DNA from: an uncultured Christensenella sp.
GTDB lineage: Bacteria > Bacillota > Clostridia > Christensenellales > Borkfalkiaceae
Length of the DNA stretch: 64,000 bases
Direction: 5' to 3'
NCBI GenBank assembly: GCA_910586065.1
Contig: CAJUGI010000002.1
Coordinates: forward strand, 247,968-311,967
The notes under the pieces were generated by a model. It did no database searches and was not told the DNA's origin. It was given only the letters and a program-made list of their open reading frames with translations. How positions within the stretch are numbered: the first letter of the stretch is position 1; every line of letters begins with the position of its first letter. The position numbers and the translations under genes are program-made. Shown in pieces: positions 23,749-32,523 of the stretch.

Positions 23749-25910
23749 TACATCGCCTCCGCAAGTTTAATGTTGATGTCGCGTACAAGCGCGTCGGTGT
23801 CAACTTCGGCGGCATAGTTTTGTATAACGACTTGTATATTCTGCGTTTTGTTCGTGGTGGAGTTGTCGTAGTTGTAAGTATCGCCGTATGTGCCGCCGCT
23901 TCCGCCGTCGTAAACTGTACCGCCGCCGCCCACGTTCGACGTGTCGGGCGGTGTGCTGTCGATAATAGCGTTTACGTCGTCCATATCCTCGATGTCGCTT
24001 GTATCAATGCGTAACTTTACTTCGGCAATGCGGTCGATGTGTACGCCAAGCCAACCGAGCGCACCGTTTACGCCGTCGATAAGCCCGTTTATAATGCCGA
24101 TTACAAAATTGATTGCGTCCTCGATAAAACCGAGTACAAAGTTGATTACTTTTACAACGCCGTTAAATATCGTCGTAACGACTTTGCCGAAAAGCGAAAA
24201 AAGCGGCGTAAGCCAACCGAGCAACGTGCCAAGCACTTTTAACGGCACTTGCAACGCCTGTAAACAAAGTTTAATCGGGATAAGCGCGACGCTTAAAAGC
24301 GGTTGTAATACGCTAAATAACGTCGATATAGCAATTTGTATCGGCATTAAAAACATATCGACCGCCATAGAGAGCATATCGAAAAGCGGTTGTAACAAGC
24401 CGAAAATCATTTGTATGATTTCGACGAACGGTTGCAACGCCTCCGATACAAGATTGACGACGACCGCCAAGATACCGCCGACAAGGTCTATAATCGGCTG
24501 TATGATTTGCATTGCAAGGTCAAGCACTTGCATTACCGCGTCGAGCGCGGGTTTCAATGCTTGACCGATAACCGATACAAGGTTGTTTATCGCTTCGCGG
24601 AAGGCTTCGCAATGGTTGTACAAAATGACAAGTATTGCGACGATTGCCGCAATAATCAAAATTATCGGGTTAGCCGCAAGCGCGGTTAATTGCGCTTGTA
24701 GCGCGGGCAATATTTTTATGATGTTGCCGACCGCGCCGATAAGTTTACCGATACCGAGCGTCAGCGGCGCAAGGGCGGCAACGACGAGCATTGCCTTTAA
24801 CGCAAAAGATTGTTGCGCGACCGATAAGCCGTTAAACCACTCCGCGAGCCGTTGTAATTTTGGTATCAAGTTTGTTTGTATGTTTTCGGCGAGCCGTTGC
24901 ATAAGCGGCGCAAGGGCTGTCCCGATTTGCAAGCCGACGTTTTTAATCGACTCCTTCAGCAAAAAAAACGTGTCGTCAAGCGTTGCAAGCGCGGCGACCT
25001 GTTCGTTCGATAAATAGCCGATTTGTTCAAATTCGCCCCTAAACTGCGCGATTGCGTCCGTCCCTGCGTTAAGATACGGCAACATTTGATTTGCGACCTT
25101 GTCGCCAAAAATCTCGTTTGCGTATGCCGCTTGCAAGGTTTTGTCCTGCATATTCGATAAAGCGTCGATAATGCCGTCAAACATCGCCTCTTTGCTTTCA
25201 AATTCGGCGATGTTTAAGCCGAGCGATTGTAACGCTTGCGACGCGGTGTTCATTGTACCCGTCGACAAGTCAAGCATTGCGGCGCGGGCTTTTATCATTG
25301 CTTTTTCAAAGACGCTCCACTCGACCCCGCATTGCGCCGTTATGTATTGATATTCTTGTACTTTTTCGGCGGATATTCCGAGCCGTAACGCAAGGTCGTC
25401 GACCGCCGCGCCCGCGCTTGCCGCCGCGACGTTTAAGCCGCCGAGCGCGGTAACGCCCGCCGCCGCGAGTGTGGATAGGGGAGTCAACGCTTGCCCGACG
25501 CCCGTAATTGCGTCGCCGACTTTCGATACTTGATTACCGAGTTGTGTAAACTTGATAGTGTTTATTTTTTCGAGTTGCTGTTGCAACTGCTGTCCTTGCA
25601 ATTCGGTTTTTGCGAGTTCGGCTTGCAATTTGCGGTATGCGTCGGTGTCGACGTTTCCCGACTCTTCCAAGTACGCCAAACGGCGGCGCAACAAGTCCGC
25701 CGTCGCCGCCGTTTGGTCGATTGCCTGTTGAGCGACCTTTTGCGCCCGCGCGAATTTATCCGCGTCAAACTTTAATTCGAGGCTTTTTTGCAAGGCGTTT
25801 AATTCGGTTTGCGTCGCTTTCGCTTCGTTCCGCGCGTTTTTCAATTCTTTGTTAAACGTCGACGCGTCCGCGCCGATTTCAACCGTTAAGCCGCGAATAT
25901 TGTCCGCCAT
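23748..25910 (-). CDS. Tape measure protein
   Basis: The 720-residue protein has a helical N-terminus rich in K, A and Q (ELKNARNEAKATQTELNALQ) with coiled coils to about residue 150. Hydrophobic segments follow in the middle (ANPIILIIAAIVAILVILYN and others), and a glycine-rich tail. It sets tail length and helps DNA pass the membrane. At roughly 0.15 nm per residue it predicts a tail of about 110 nm. It sits after the frameshifted chaperone genes, as in siphoviruses. Confidence 0.9.
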   Translation of the reverse strand: MADNIRGLTVEIGADASTFNKELKNARNEAKATQTELNALQKSLELKFDADKFARAQKVAQQAIDQTAATADLLRRRLAYLEESGNVDTDAYRKLQAELAKTELQGQQLQQQLEKINTIKFTQLGNQVSKVGDAITGVGQALTPLSTLAAAGVTALGGLNVAAASAGAAVDDLALRLGISAEKVQEYQYITAQCGVEWSVFEKAMIKARAAMLDLSTGTMNTASQALQSLGLNIAEFESKEAMFDGIIDALSNMQDKTLQAAYANEIFGDKVANQMLPYLNAGTDAIAQFRGEFEQIGYLSNEQVAALATLDDTFFLLKESIKNVGLQIGTALAPLMQRLAENIQTNLIPKLQRLAEWFNGLSVAQQSFALKAMLVVAALAPLTLGIGKLIGAVGNIIKILPALQAQLTALAANPIILIIAAIVAILVILYNHCEAFREAINNLVSVIGQALKPALDAVMQVLDLAMQIIQPIIDLVGGILAVVVNLVSEALQPFVEIIQMIFGLLQPLFDMLSMAVDMFLMPIQIAISTLFSVLQPLLSVALIPIKLCLQALQVPLKVLGTLLGWLTPLFSLFGKVVTTIFNGVVKVINFVLGFIEDAINFVIGIINGLIDGVNGALGWLGVHIDRIAEVKLRIDTSDIEDMDDVNAIIDSTPPDTSNVGGGGTVYDGGSGGTYGDTYNYDNSTTNKTQNIQVVIQNYAAEVDTDALVRDINIKLAEAM

Positions 25911-25914
25911 AGTG

Positions 25915-26228
25915 TTAGCCTCCTTTTAAGAATTTGACCGCTTCCGCCGCCGATACATCGCGCACAACGCGGTTGCCGTTTTTACTTTTCGATTTCTGCG
26001 TTTGTTCTATCGCGTGTTTTAAGTTCGCAATATCAATCGACATAATCAAAACGTAAAGGTCGTTAAAATGTGAATTTGTGATAATTGCGTCGGGTATTCT
26101 ATGCTCGACGCACTTTTGCGCAATGGTTATGTATCGCGGCACGGTCAAGGGTTTTGCGGCTTCGGGGCGCGGGTTTAATTTCGCGTATATTCCCGATAGC
26201 CGCGTATATTCTTGACCGTGCTCTATGA
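25915..26228 (-). CDS. Tail chaperone -1 frame extension (GT-type)
   Basis: This frame has no own start with a good ribosome binding site. It continues from the upstream chaperone by a -1 slip at 26229-26235. After the slip the frame reads LIEHGQEYTRLSGIYAKLNP and on through VPRYITIAQKCVEHRIPDAI to the stop at 25915. The fusion would parallel lambda gpG-T, whose T part contacts the tail tube protein. A TTG at 26148 could give a separate short protein, but it lacks AGGAGG. Confidence 0.75.
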
Positions 26229-26615
26229 GTTTTTTGCGCTTGCCGCCGCCTTTAACGCGATTTCAAAAACAAACTTTATCTTGTCTAAAAGCCGCGTCAA
26301 GCACTCGCCGCCCGATATATCGAAAAGGCGCAAAAACGCGCCGAAGTCGGCGATTTCGTCGCTTACGATAAAGCAATAAACCGCCTTTAAGTTCGACATA
26401 AGGTAAGCGGGGTTTTTCGCGCCCTTGTCGCCGATACGCTCAACGTATGCAAAAAGCGTTTCGTTTTTCGCGTTCGCGGGGAAGTTCTCTTCCCAACGCT
26501 TCTCGGCAAAAAGCGATACGTCGATTTGCACCTTGATGTCGCGCGTTTTATGGATAAGTTCGCCCTTCGTTTCGTCGAGCGTGGTTTCAAACACGGGTAA
26601 AGTGGTATTTATCAT
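26223..26615 (-). CDS. Tail assembly chaperone (G-type)
   Basis: The 130-residue product begins MINTTLPVFETTLDETKG and ends LKAAASAKNS. GGAGG precedes the ATG at 26615. It lies between the major tail protein and the tape measure gene, the universal chaperone position, and carries the slippery heptamer near its end. A fraction of ribosomes should make a 25-kDa-class fusion with the downstream frame. Confidence 0.8.
   Translation of the reverse strand: MINTTLPVFETTLDETKGELIHKTRDIKVQIDVSLFAEKRWEENFPANAKNETLFAYVERIGDKGAKNPAYLMSNLKAVYCFIVSDEIADFGAFLRLFDISGGECLTRLLDKIKFVFEIALKAAASAKNS
26229..26235 (-). promoter_or_regulatory. Programmed -1 ribosomal frameshift site
   Basis: On the minus strand the heptamer A AAA AAC lies in frame as GC[A] [AAA] [AAC], the canonical X XXY YYZ slippery pattern, two codons before the zero-frame TAG. 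The -1 frame beyond it stays open for 104 codons. The same layout occurs in lambda G/GT and most siphovirus tail chaperones. Confidence 0.85.
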
Positions 26616-26629
26616 ATTGCCGCCTCCGA

Positions 26630-27268
26630 TTATGCCGCTTTCATTTTCGGCACAATGACCGTACTGCCGAAGTCCGCGTAACCTTCCATATCGGGCGTTT
26701 TCGTCAACTGCCATACGAGGCGGTTGTTGCCTTTTTCGTCGACGTAAACCTTGCCGTCCGCCGCAAGTACCTTGATACCCTTGATTTTGAGCGGGGTATC
26801 GAACGAGGACTCGTTGATTTCGCCGTTGTTTTGGTCGTAACTTTCCGACGGGCGCGTGGACGTTACGCCGTACAACATACATTTTGCGACCGATATTTTG
26901 TTGTCGCCGTCCATTTCGCATATTTCAAAATAAACGACGTGCGGCGTGTTTTTGGTCGGCTTGATGTCGGCAAGCCCGTTTTCAAGCAAGATTTTACGCC
27001 CGCACGCGATTTCGTAAGCGTTGCAAATGTTGTTTTGCGTGAGCGTTCCCGTCTTGCCTTTTTCGTTGACGTAGTGGATAATGCACTCGCCGTCGCCGTA
27101 AACTTCCTTTTCGGACGAGTCGGTTTCAAGTGCCATTTTCGTTGACGTACCCATAGACACAAAGTCGCCCCAACCGCCGTCGGGCGTGGGGAAGGCGTAC
27201 TTCGCGTTGCGGATATTAAAACGAATAAGATTTTGCGCGGGTGTAGCCGCCGCGTTTGTGTTTGCCAT
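26630..27268 (-). CDS. Major tail tube protein
   Basis: The 212-residue protein has the phi13/TP901-type pattern: a FNIRNAKYAF start, a conserved middle LTQNNICNAYEIACG region, and a late LKIKGIKVLAADGKVYVDE segment. It is beta-rich. The position before the chaperones and after the gp10-like gene supports it. AGGTAA lies before the ATG. Confidence 0.82.
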   Translation of the reverse strand: MANTNAAATPAQNLIRFNIRNAKYAFPTPDGGWGDFVSMGTSTKMALETDSSEKEVYGDGECIIHYVNEKGKTGTLTQNNICNAYEIACGRKILLENGLADIKPTKNTPHVVYFEICEMDGDNKISVAKCMLYGVTSTRPSESYDQNNGEINESSFDTPLKIKGIKVLAADGKVYVDEKGNNRLVWQLTKTPDMEGYADFGSTVIVPKMKAA

Positions 27269-27270
27269 TG

Positions 27271-27705
27271 TTATTTACCTCCGTTTTTAATGGTGTTTTT
27301 GATTGCTTCAAAGATTTGCGGCTCGGTTTCGTCAAAACATCGGCGTATAAAACCGTTGTGCGGGTTGTCGCTGTATTCAAGCACGTTCGACAACGGTACG
27401 CCGCTTCGCGCTTCGCCTTTCGAGCCGTCTTTCGTTTTACGGCGCACGTCGCCGCTTGCAACGCGCGTATTGCCGACGTAGCGGCGGTCTTTGTACTTTG
27501 TCTTGATTTGCCAAGACTGCGCCATTTCGCCCGTGTCGCGGGGCGTTACGGCTTCGACCGCGCTTTTGAAAACCTCCGCGCCGCGCTGTACCGCCTGTTG
27601 CCTTGCTTCAAAATTTGTGTGTTGAAAATCGGTTAAAATTTCCGTCAACACGTCGGGCAATTCGCCGAGCGGAATATGCCCCGTCGATATGCCTTTATTA
27701 GCCAT
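27271..27705 (-). CDS. HK97 gp10-like neck/tail protein
   Basis: The 144-residue product contains the characteristic TPRDTGEMAQSWQIK and a C-terminal FIRRCFDETEPQIFEAIKN, matching the HK97 gp10 family. It connects the head-tail junction to the tail. The start at 27705 is used because an upstream frame extension reads through the preceding gene. Confidence 0.8.
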   Translation of the reverse strand: MANKGISTGHIPLGELPDVLTEILTDFQHTNFEARQQAVQRGAEVFKSAVEAVTPRDTGEMAQSWQIKTKYKDRRYVGNTRVASGDVRRKTKDGSKGEARSGVPLSNVLEYSDNPHNGFIRRCFDETEPQIFEAIKNTIKNGGK

Positions 27706-28111
27706 AATCAACCGCCCCGATGTACACAAATTCGATGTTTACGCCGCGATACGGGTTATTGCTGTCGGGTATATCGCTTTCGTCGTTTGCAATAGCAAAA
27801 TGCGGGTCTTGCAATACGGCGCGTTTGATAGCCTTTAAGCGTTCGTCAATGCCCGAATAGCGGGGGTCGGTCTTTTCGTACAAGTAATAGTAATTCACGT
27901 CGATGTACACGCGGCGCGTCTTTGCTTTGCCGTCGCCGTATGTTTTCGGGCGATTTGATACGATTTTATAAACGACGTACTCGTCGCCGTTTACCTCGAC
28001 TTGCGAATTTGCGATATTATCCGCTTCAACCCGCCGCAAGTGGTTTGATAAAACGCCGAACGGTAAAAGGGTTTCGTCGAGTATTTGTTGCATTATCGCC
28101 GTTACGTTCAT
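27698..28111 (-). CDS. Tail completion / terminator protein
   Basis: The 137-residue protein sits between the head closure and gp10-like genes. It contains VYIDVNYYYLYEKTDPRYSG and ERLKAIKRAVLQDP, typical of minor tail or tail terminator proteins. The overlaps at both ends with neighbouring genes indicate tight translational coupling. The specific role is inferred from order. Confidence 0.65.
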   Translation of the reverse strand: MNVTAIMQQILDETLLPFGVLSNHLRRVEADNIANSQVEVNGDEYVVYKIVSNRPKTYGDGKAKTRRVYIDVNYYYLYEKTDPRYSGIDERLKAIKRAVLQDPHFAIANDESDIPDSNNPYRGVNIEFVYIGAVDYG

Positions 28112-28521
28112 TATTTGCCCTCGTACTTTTTGACTTGTAGTTCAATCATTTTGCATTGTTCGAGGTAGTTATCCGCCGCCCCTGCAAGACAAAACGTATG
28201 CGCGTCGTCGCGTTTGCCGTGTAAATAAATTCGCACGTCCTTTGTGATGAGCGCGTCGTAAAGTGCTTTTACGAACGGCAAGCGCAAGCGGGCGGGGCGT
28301 ATAACGCCGTCGGCTTGCTGTTGCGTCGCCGCTTGCCCGTATGCGTTCAACCATTCGCAATAAAAGCAATCGGTCATTATAGGCGAGCCGTCGTCGGCTT
28401 CGCCTATTTTGACCGCGATTGTTTCCCACGTTGTCGCCGCGCCGCTTCCTGCAATATGCGTCGTGCGTTGTACGGCGAATTTGACAAGCGTGCGCCGTTC
28501 CTTGACCGTTTGCTTTGCCAT
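28111..28521 (-). CDS. Head closure / head-tail adaptor protein
   Basis: The 136-residue protein starts MAKQTVKERRTLVKFAVQRT. It follows the gp6-like connector in the usual adaptor slot. GGAGGT lies before the ATG at 28521. An in-frame upstream start would overlap the connector gene. The assignment rests mainly on position. Confidence 0.6.
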   Translation of the reverse strand: MAKQTVKERRTLVKFAVQRTTHIAGSGAATTWETIAVKIGEADDGSPIMTDCFYCEWLNAYGQAATQQQADGVIRPARLRLPFVKALYDALITKDVRIYLHGKRDDAHTFCLAGAADNYLEQCKMIELQVKKYEGK

Positions 28522-28522
28522 A

Positions 28523-28780
28523 TTACCTCCGCAACTGCACAATAAGCGCGACAACCATACCGTCCTTCTTGATTACGTCGTCGGGCGTTCCTTTATCGAA
28601 CGCGTCGGCGAAAAGTGCTTTGACCGCACGCGCACGTTGCGTCGATAAACGCTCTTGCGGCACGCCGCTGTCGAGCATAAATTCCTCCGCCGTCTTTATG
28701 TAGCCTTGTACGGTTTGTTTTAATTGCGGGTCTGCGTCATAGTAGCCCAATTTGTATAAGATTTCGTCGACTTCTTGCAT
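28523..28780 (-). CDS. Head-tail connector, gp6-like
   Basis: The 85-residue helical protein (TVQGYIKTAEEFMLDSG and RAVKALFADAFDKG) fits the phage gp6-like head-tail connector family, which forms a ring below the portal. It follows the major capsid gene, as expected. Confidence 0.75.
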   Translation of the reverse strand: MQEVDEILYKLGYYDADPQLKQTVQGYIKTAEEFMLDSGVPQERLSTQRARAVKALFADAFDKGTPDDVIKKDGMVVALIVQLRR

Positions 28781-28848
28781 TTCGACCTCCTAACGTAATA
28801 CCGTTTCGTATCGGCTCTTGCGCCGACCCGCAACCAAAAACCGAATTA

Positions 28849-30054
28849 TCAAGCCTTCGCCGCTTTCTGCACGGTCATAAAGCCGTTGTACATCGCGGGC
28901 GAGCCGCCGCACATTACCGACGCTTTGAATACGGTAACGCCCTGCTTGAATTTGTACTCGGTCGATTTCAAGACTTCGATGTCGGCGAAGTACGCCAATT
29001 CGTAGCCTTTCAATTTGCCGTAAATCAAGTAGGGGTCGCCCGCCTTGACCGCGCCGAAGGCGGCAAGTTTCGACGTGCAAACAAACGGTATGCCGTTTAT
29101 CGTTCCCGAATTTCCGCGTACAACGATGTCGTATGCGCGGCGTTTGTCCGTTCCCTTGACTTTCGCAAATTCTTTGAGCGTCAATTTGTTGAGTACAAGG
29201 TAAGCGTCGCCTTCGACATCTTCGTCGCCGCCATAATCGAAAATGATGTTGTCGAGCGTGTTTTCGTCGACGGTGGCAACGGTTTTACGCTGTGCCGCCG
29301 TGATAATGCTCGCGGGGGCGTTTACAATGCCGACAAGTTCGTCCGTGCCGCTTCCGCCGATTATCTGTCCGATAATCTTTTTACGCAACGCACCGACGAC
29401 GGCGTTGCTAACTTCCGCGTCGTACCGCGCGGCGGGCAACTTTTCGACTTCCTCGTTGACTTCGGCGTAAGCCGTGATTTTGACCTTGTTAATCGACGCA
29501 TAGTCGAACGTCGGCTCTGCGGTGGTTGCGTCCGCGCCTTCGGCGGTAATGCCGCCCTCGCTGATAGTCTTTGCAAAAGGCTTCTTGTAACTTTCCGCGC
29601 CCGTGCCTTCGAGGTGTACTTCGTTGACAAGCGTGTCAAGCGTTCCGACCTGTTCAAACGCGGGCGTGATGTCGCCGCTTGCAACCGTGCCGAGAGCCGT
29701 AGACGTGGACGCGACGGCGCGATGTTCGATATACACCTTTTCGCCGTTTTTAAGCGCATTTCCGCGCGTTTCGATTACTTCCGCATTTGCGGCGGTGCGC
29801 TTCTGCGCGTCGACCTGTGCGTCGTCGTGTACAACGACGGGAGCGGGGGCGGGTGCGCCGCCATTTGCGGGGCGTGCCGCGCGTTTTTCCTCTTCGGCTT
29901 TTGCGTCCGCTTCGTCCCTGCGCAATTCCGTTACGGTGTAGTTGATTGCTTCAACCCTTGCGCGAATTTCCGCAAGACGCTCGGCGGTGGTTTCGGGTTT
30001 TGCCGCTTCCTGCAAAAGGGCGGCACGCTCTTCGAGCAACTGTTTGATGTTCAT
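28849..30054 (-). CDS. Major capsid protein, HK97 fold
   Basis: The 401-residue precursor has an N-terminal coiled-coil delta domain (MNIKQLLEERAALLQEAAKP, to about residue 105) that the protease would remove. The mature part has VEKLPAARYDAEVSNAVVGA and a GSGTDELVGIVN segment typical of HK97-like capsids. The layout portal, protease, capsid is canonical. AGGAGG-like GGAAC sits upstream of the ATG. Confidence 0.92.
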   Translation of the reverse strand: MNIKQLLEERAALLQEAAKPETTAERLAEIRARVEAINYTVTELRRDEADAKAEEEKRAARPANGGAPAPAPVVVHDDAQVDAQKRTAANAEVIETRGNALKNGEKVYIEHRAVASTSTALGTVASGDITPAFEQVGTLDTLVNEVHLEGTGAESYKKPFAKTISEGGITAEGADATTAEPTFDYASINKVKITAYAEVNEEVEKLPAARYDAEVSNAVVGALRKKIIGQIIGGSGTDELVGIVNAPASIITAAQRKTVATVDENTLDNIIFDYGGDEDVEGDAYLVLNKLTLKEFAKVKGTDKRRAYDIVVRGNSGTINGIPFVCTSKLAAFGAVKAGDPYLIYGKLKGYELAYFADIEVLKSTEYKFKQGVTVFKASVMCGGSPAMYNGFMTVQKAAKA

Positions 30055-30743
30055 AGTGTTTTTTGTTCCTCCACAAAAATAAATTTTTCTTTCGCAAGTT
30101 GTAACGCCGCTTGCGAGTCGGCGGTTTGCCGCCTTTGTTCATTTTCCAACGCCGACGCCTTTGCGTTATCCAACGCAATTTTGTCGTTATCCAACGAGGC
30201 GGGGGAGCGGGCATATATCGAAGTTTGCGGGTATGCGCCGTCGTTTACGGCACTAACCTCGAAAACCTTTGATATTTTGGTAATTCGGCGCGTCGGCATA
30301 TCCGTATCGAGGTCGCGCCATTCGTAGCCCGATACCAAAACGCCGAACGCAAAAGACATATCTTCAATGTCGCCGCGTGTAACCGCCGAGCAAAGTTCGC
30401 GGGCGGTCGCGTTGTTTTCAATATCGAGCGTTGTTTTGATGTGTAAACCGTCGGGCTTGATTTCAACGTCCATAGTCGACCGCTTCCCGCGCCTGTGGCG
30501 TGCAAGTGGTATCATTCCGTCGTCGTGGTTTACCATAAACTTGATGTCGGATATATCCGCGTCGTCGAGCGCGTGCGGGTCGATTTCCTCGTAAAACAAG
30601 TCGCCGATTGCCGTCCGTTGATTGAATACAATCGGGCAACCTTCGATTACGCCCTTTAACGGGTCGATTTGCGCGGGGTTTCCGTCGGGCGCGGCGCGTT
30701 TGATGTACTGCGGCGCGGTGTACGGTTTGATTTCGTTGGGCAT
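30051..30743 (-). CDS. HK97-family prohead protease
   Basis: The 230-residue protein has the family's catalytic regions: VNHDDGM with the histidine near residue 71 and the serine in IEDMSFAFGV near residue 128. It cleaves the capsid delta domain during maturation. It overlaps both the portal stop and the capsid start, showing translational coupling. The C-terminal 50 residues are helical and charged. Confidence 0.88.
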   Translation of the reverse strand: MPNEIKPYTAPQYIKRAAPDGNPAQIDPLKGVIEGCPIVFNQRTAIGDLFYEEIDPHALDDADISDIKFMVNHDDGMIPLARHRRGKRSTMDVEIKPDGLHIKTTLDIENNATARELCSAVTRGDIEDMSFAFGVLVSGYEWRDLDTDMPTRRITKISKVFEVSAVNDGAYPQTSIYARSPASLDNDKIALDNAKASALENEQRRQTADSQAALQLAKEKFIFVEEQKTL

Positions 30744-32023
30744 TATTCGTCGTCCTCCTTGCTTTGTTTCGGCGCGGCGGGCTTCTTGCCTTGCGACAAC
30801 GCCGTTAATTGATAGGTATTTGCGATTGATACGTCGATGTAGTTCAACGATACGCGGGTCGGCTCGTCGTCGGGGTCATAGCCCAACAATTCGCGCCGTT
30901 CGGGGCGGGATAGTAGCGCGTCCTCTTGCGTTGCTTTTGCGATTTCCAACCGACGCGCGAACGATAGCGATTGCACAATTTTATCGTAAAACTTTATCGT
31001 GCGCCCGTATGCGAGTTGCTTCGACGTAAAGAGCGTTATTTTCATAGCGTTGACAATCGTCATAAGCAACGGCTCGACCGCCGTTTGATAAAACGCCGTA
31101 AAGTCGTCGTCGGTGTATTTACCGAGATATATCGGCACACTAACGCCGAATACCGACAAAATTTCGTCGCGCAAAAAGGTTAAAACGGTTTGCGGTATAT
31201 CCTGCGCCGCAATTTGTATCGGCGTAAATTGCGACTCGTAGTCGGTCGCAACAATGCCGAGTTCGCTGTTAAATAAATGGTTTTCAAATTCTTTGCGGGA
31301 TATTTCTCGTTTGTCCGCTTCCGCAACGGTATTCATTGTCAAAACGCCGTGCAACGATAAGGACGCTTCGAGCGACTTCGGTATCGCTTCTTGTATGACG
31401 TGCAATGTTTGTAAGTTTTTGAGAATTGCCCGCCAATCGGCGCGACCGTCTGCGTCGCCGCCTAAATATGGGTTTGCGCCGTAACCGAGCCGCAAGTGAA
31501 TTAAATCGCTATACGGCAAGTCAAGCGTTACGCCGCCGCCCGTCGTGCTTTGCAATTCCGCCCGCATTTCGTCGCCCGCATAGTAGAGTTTTACGCGGGC
31601 TTTTTCCAACGGATAAAAACCGCGCGTAACGCGCTTGACATAGTCTTTGCCGTCAACCTTTATCGGCACTTCGTCATACGCCCAATAAATAAAACAATTT
31701 CGATTGACGAGCGTTATGTACGCGATTTTATATAAAAAATCTTTAAGCCCGCACATCGGGTTGACGCGACCGAGTAAAACGCTATTGATGTCGTCGTCCG
31801 CAACCGTTACGCGGTGCGGGTTTTGCGTTTCCGTAACCGACTTGATACTGCATTTTGATACTTCCTCGCAAACGCGATGTATCGCCGTTTTTACGATGTC
31901 CGACGCGGTAACGTCTTTGCCGAACGACGAAAATAAAACCGTGTTTGCGTTCACAACGCGGTTGTATGCGGTCGGTCTATCCCAACCGAGCAAATTGTGT
32001 ATAGCGTTTTTAAGCGTTGACAA
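30743..32023 (-). CDS. Portal protein (HK97 family), TTG start
   Basis: The start is placed at TTG 32023 because AAGGAGG lies 8 bases upstream. The frame is open to 32146, but that part overlaps the leader terminator and has no ribosome binding site. The product (426 residues) begins LSTLKNAIHNLLGWDRPTAY. It includes the GLKDFLYKIAYITLVNRNCF and VPIYLGKYTDDDFTAFYQTA segments typical of HK97 portals. It forms the dodecameric DNA channel. A structured leader with a terminator precedes it. Confidence 0.88.
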   Translation of the reverse strand: MSTLKNAIHNLLGWDRPTAYNRVVNANTVLFSSFGKDVTASDIVKTAIHRVCEEVSKCSIKSVTETQNPHRVTVADDDINSVLLGRVNPMCGLKDFLYKIAYITLVNRNCFIYWAYDEVPIKVDGKDYVKRVTRGFYPLEKARVKLYYAGDEMRAELQSTTGGGVTLDLPYSDLIHLRLGYGANPYLGGDADGRADWRAILKNLQTLHVIQEAIPKSLEASLSLHGVLTMNTVAEADKREISRKEFENHLFNSELGIVATDYESQFTPIQIAAQDIPQTVLTFLRDEILSVFGVSVPIYLGKYTDDDFTAFYQTAVEPLLMTIVNAMKITLFTSKQLAYGRTIKFYDKIVQSLSFARRLEIAKATQEDALLSRPERRELLGYDPDDEPTRVSLNYIDVSIANTYQLTALSQGKKPAAPKQSKEDDE

Positions 32024-32056
32024 TCGGCTTGCCTCCTTGCGAAAAATAACAAAAAA

Positions 32057-32102
32057 GTGCGCCGATATAGACGAGCAAAAATACTCGTGAATATCGGCGC
32101 AC
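32057..32102 (-). terminator. Intrinsic terminator just upstream of the portal gene
   Basis: GTGCGCCGATAT and its exact complement form a 12-bp stem, with an inner ACGAG/CTCGT stem, followed on the minus strand by TTTTTTG. It lies between the late promoter and the portal start, so it must be overcome for structural expression. Confidence 0.75.
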
Positions 32103-32137
32103 ACACGTTTTTTTAATGTGGCGATTAAAGGATAATC

Positions 32138-32253
32138 GCGGCGCACTCACCGCGTCGGCGGTGGATAATGCAATAATCAGACACCAACGGCGCACTCGCC
32201 CGAGCGGGCGGCAATACAAGGCGATTGCGGCGCACTCACCGCGTCGGCGGTGG
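32138..32253 (-). promoter_or_regulatory. Repeated stem-loop leader of the structural operon
   Basis: Two identical 27-bp units (32138-32164 and 32227-32253) and one diverged unit (32188-32211) each combine a GC-rich hairpin with the sequence GAGTGCGCC on the minus strand. Spacing is about 40-49 bp. They lie in the expected leader RNA of the late promoter, upstream of the terminator. This layout recalls RNA antitermination elements such as put sites. That role is inferred. Confidence 0.5.
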
Positions 32254-32278
32254 TGGTGCGTGTATTCAGTTTGACCGC

Positions 32279-32308
32279 ATTATAACTCGGCGGGCGGGGC
32301 GAAGTCAA
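32279..32308 (-). promoter_or_regulatory. Promoter of the structural operon
   Basis: On the minus strand TTGACT (32308-32303) and TATAAT (32284-32279) are spaced by 18 bp. It faces the structured leader and the portal-capsid-tail genes. Confidence 0.75.
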
Positions 32309-32341
32309 CGGTTTTTCGTTAAGATTTTTTAAGAAGTTTTT

Positions 32342-32521
32342 TCACGGCTTGCGCGGCGGTATCGTGTATGTATATTCGCGGCGGCATTTCGGGCAAAGAA
32401 AAACCGCGTTAATCAACCCGTCGCGCATATCGTATTTGCCGATTACGGCGCGATGTACGGGGCAACGCACGCTCCGCGTGTACCTTTCGTTTTGATTTTG
32501 CGGTGTTTTTTTGTCGTCCAT
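32342..32521 (-). CDS. Small zinc-ribbon protein (Com-like)
   Basis: The 59-residue ORF starts MDDKKTPQNQNERYTRSVRC. It carries CPVH and a later CPKC, a likely zinc site, and ends in a basic, proline-rich tail. AGGCTAAAT precedes the ATG at 32521 (weak ribosome binding site), right after the terminase stop. Small zinc-ribbon proteins such as Mu Com regulate translation of neighbouring genes. Any such role here is speculative. Confidence 0.6.
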   Translation of the reverse strand: MDDKKTPQNQNERYTRSVRCPVHRAVIGKYDMRDGLINAVFLCPKCRREYTYTIPPRKP

Positions 32522-32523
32522 AT

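Noticed and set aside
29614..30327. 237-codon plus-strand frame over capsid and protease genes
   Set aside because: It is cysteine- and phenylalanine-rich shadow translation opposite two canonical phage genes.
32138..32253. CRISPR-like repeat array
   Set aside because: There are only two exact 27-bp units and one diverged unit, each a GC-rich hairpin in a leader RNA, with no cas genes.
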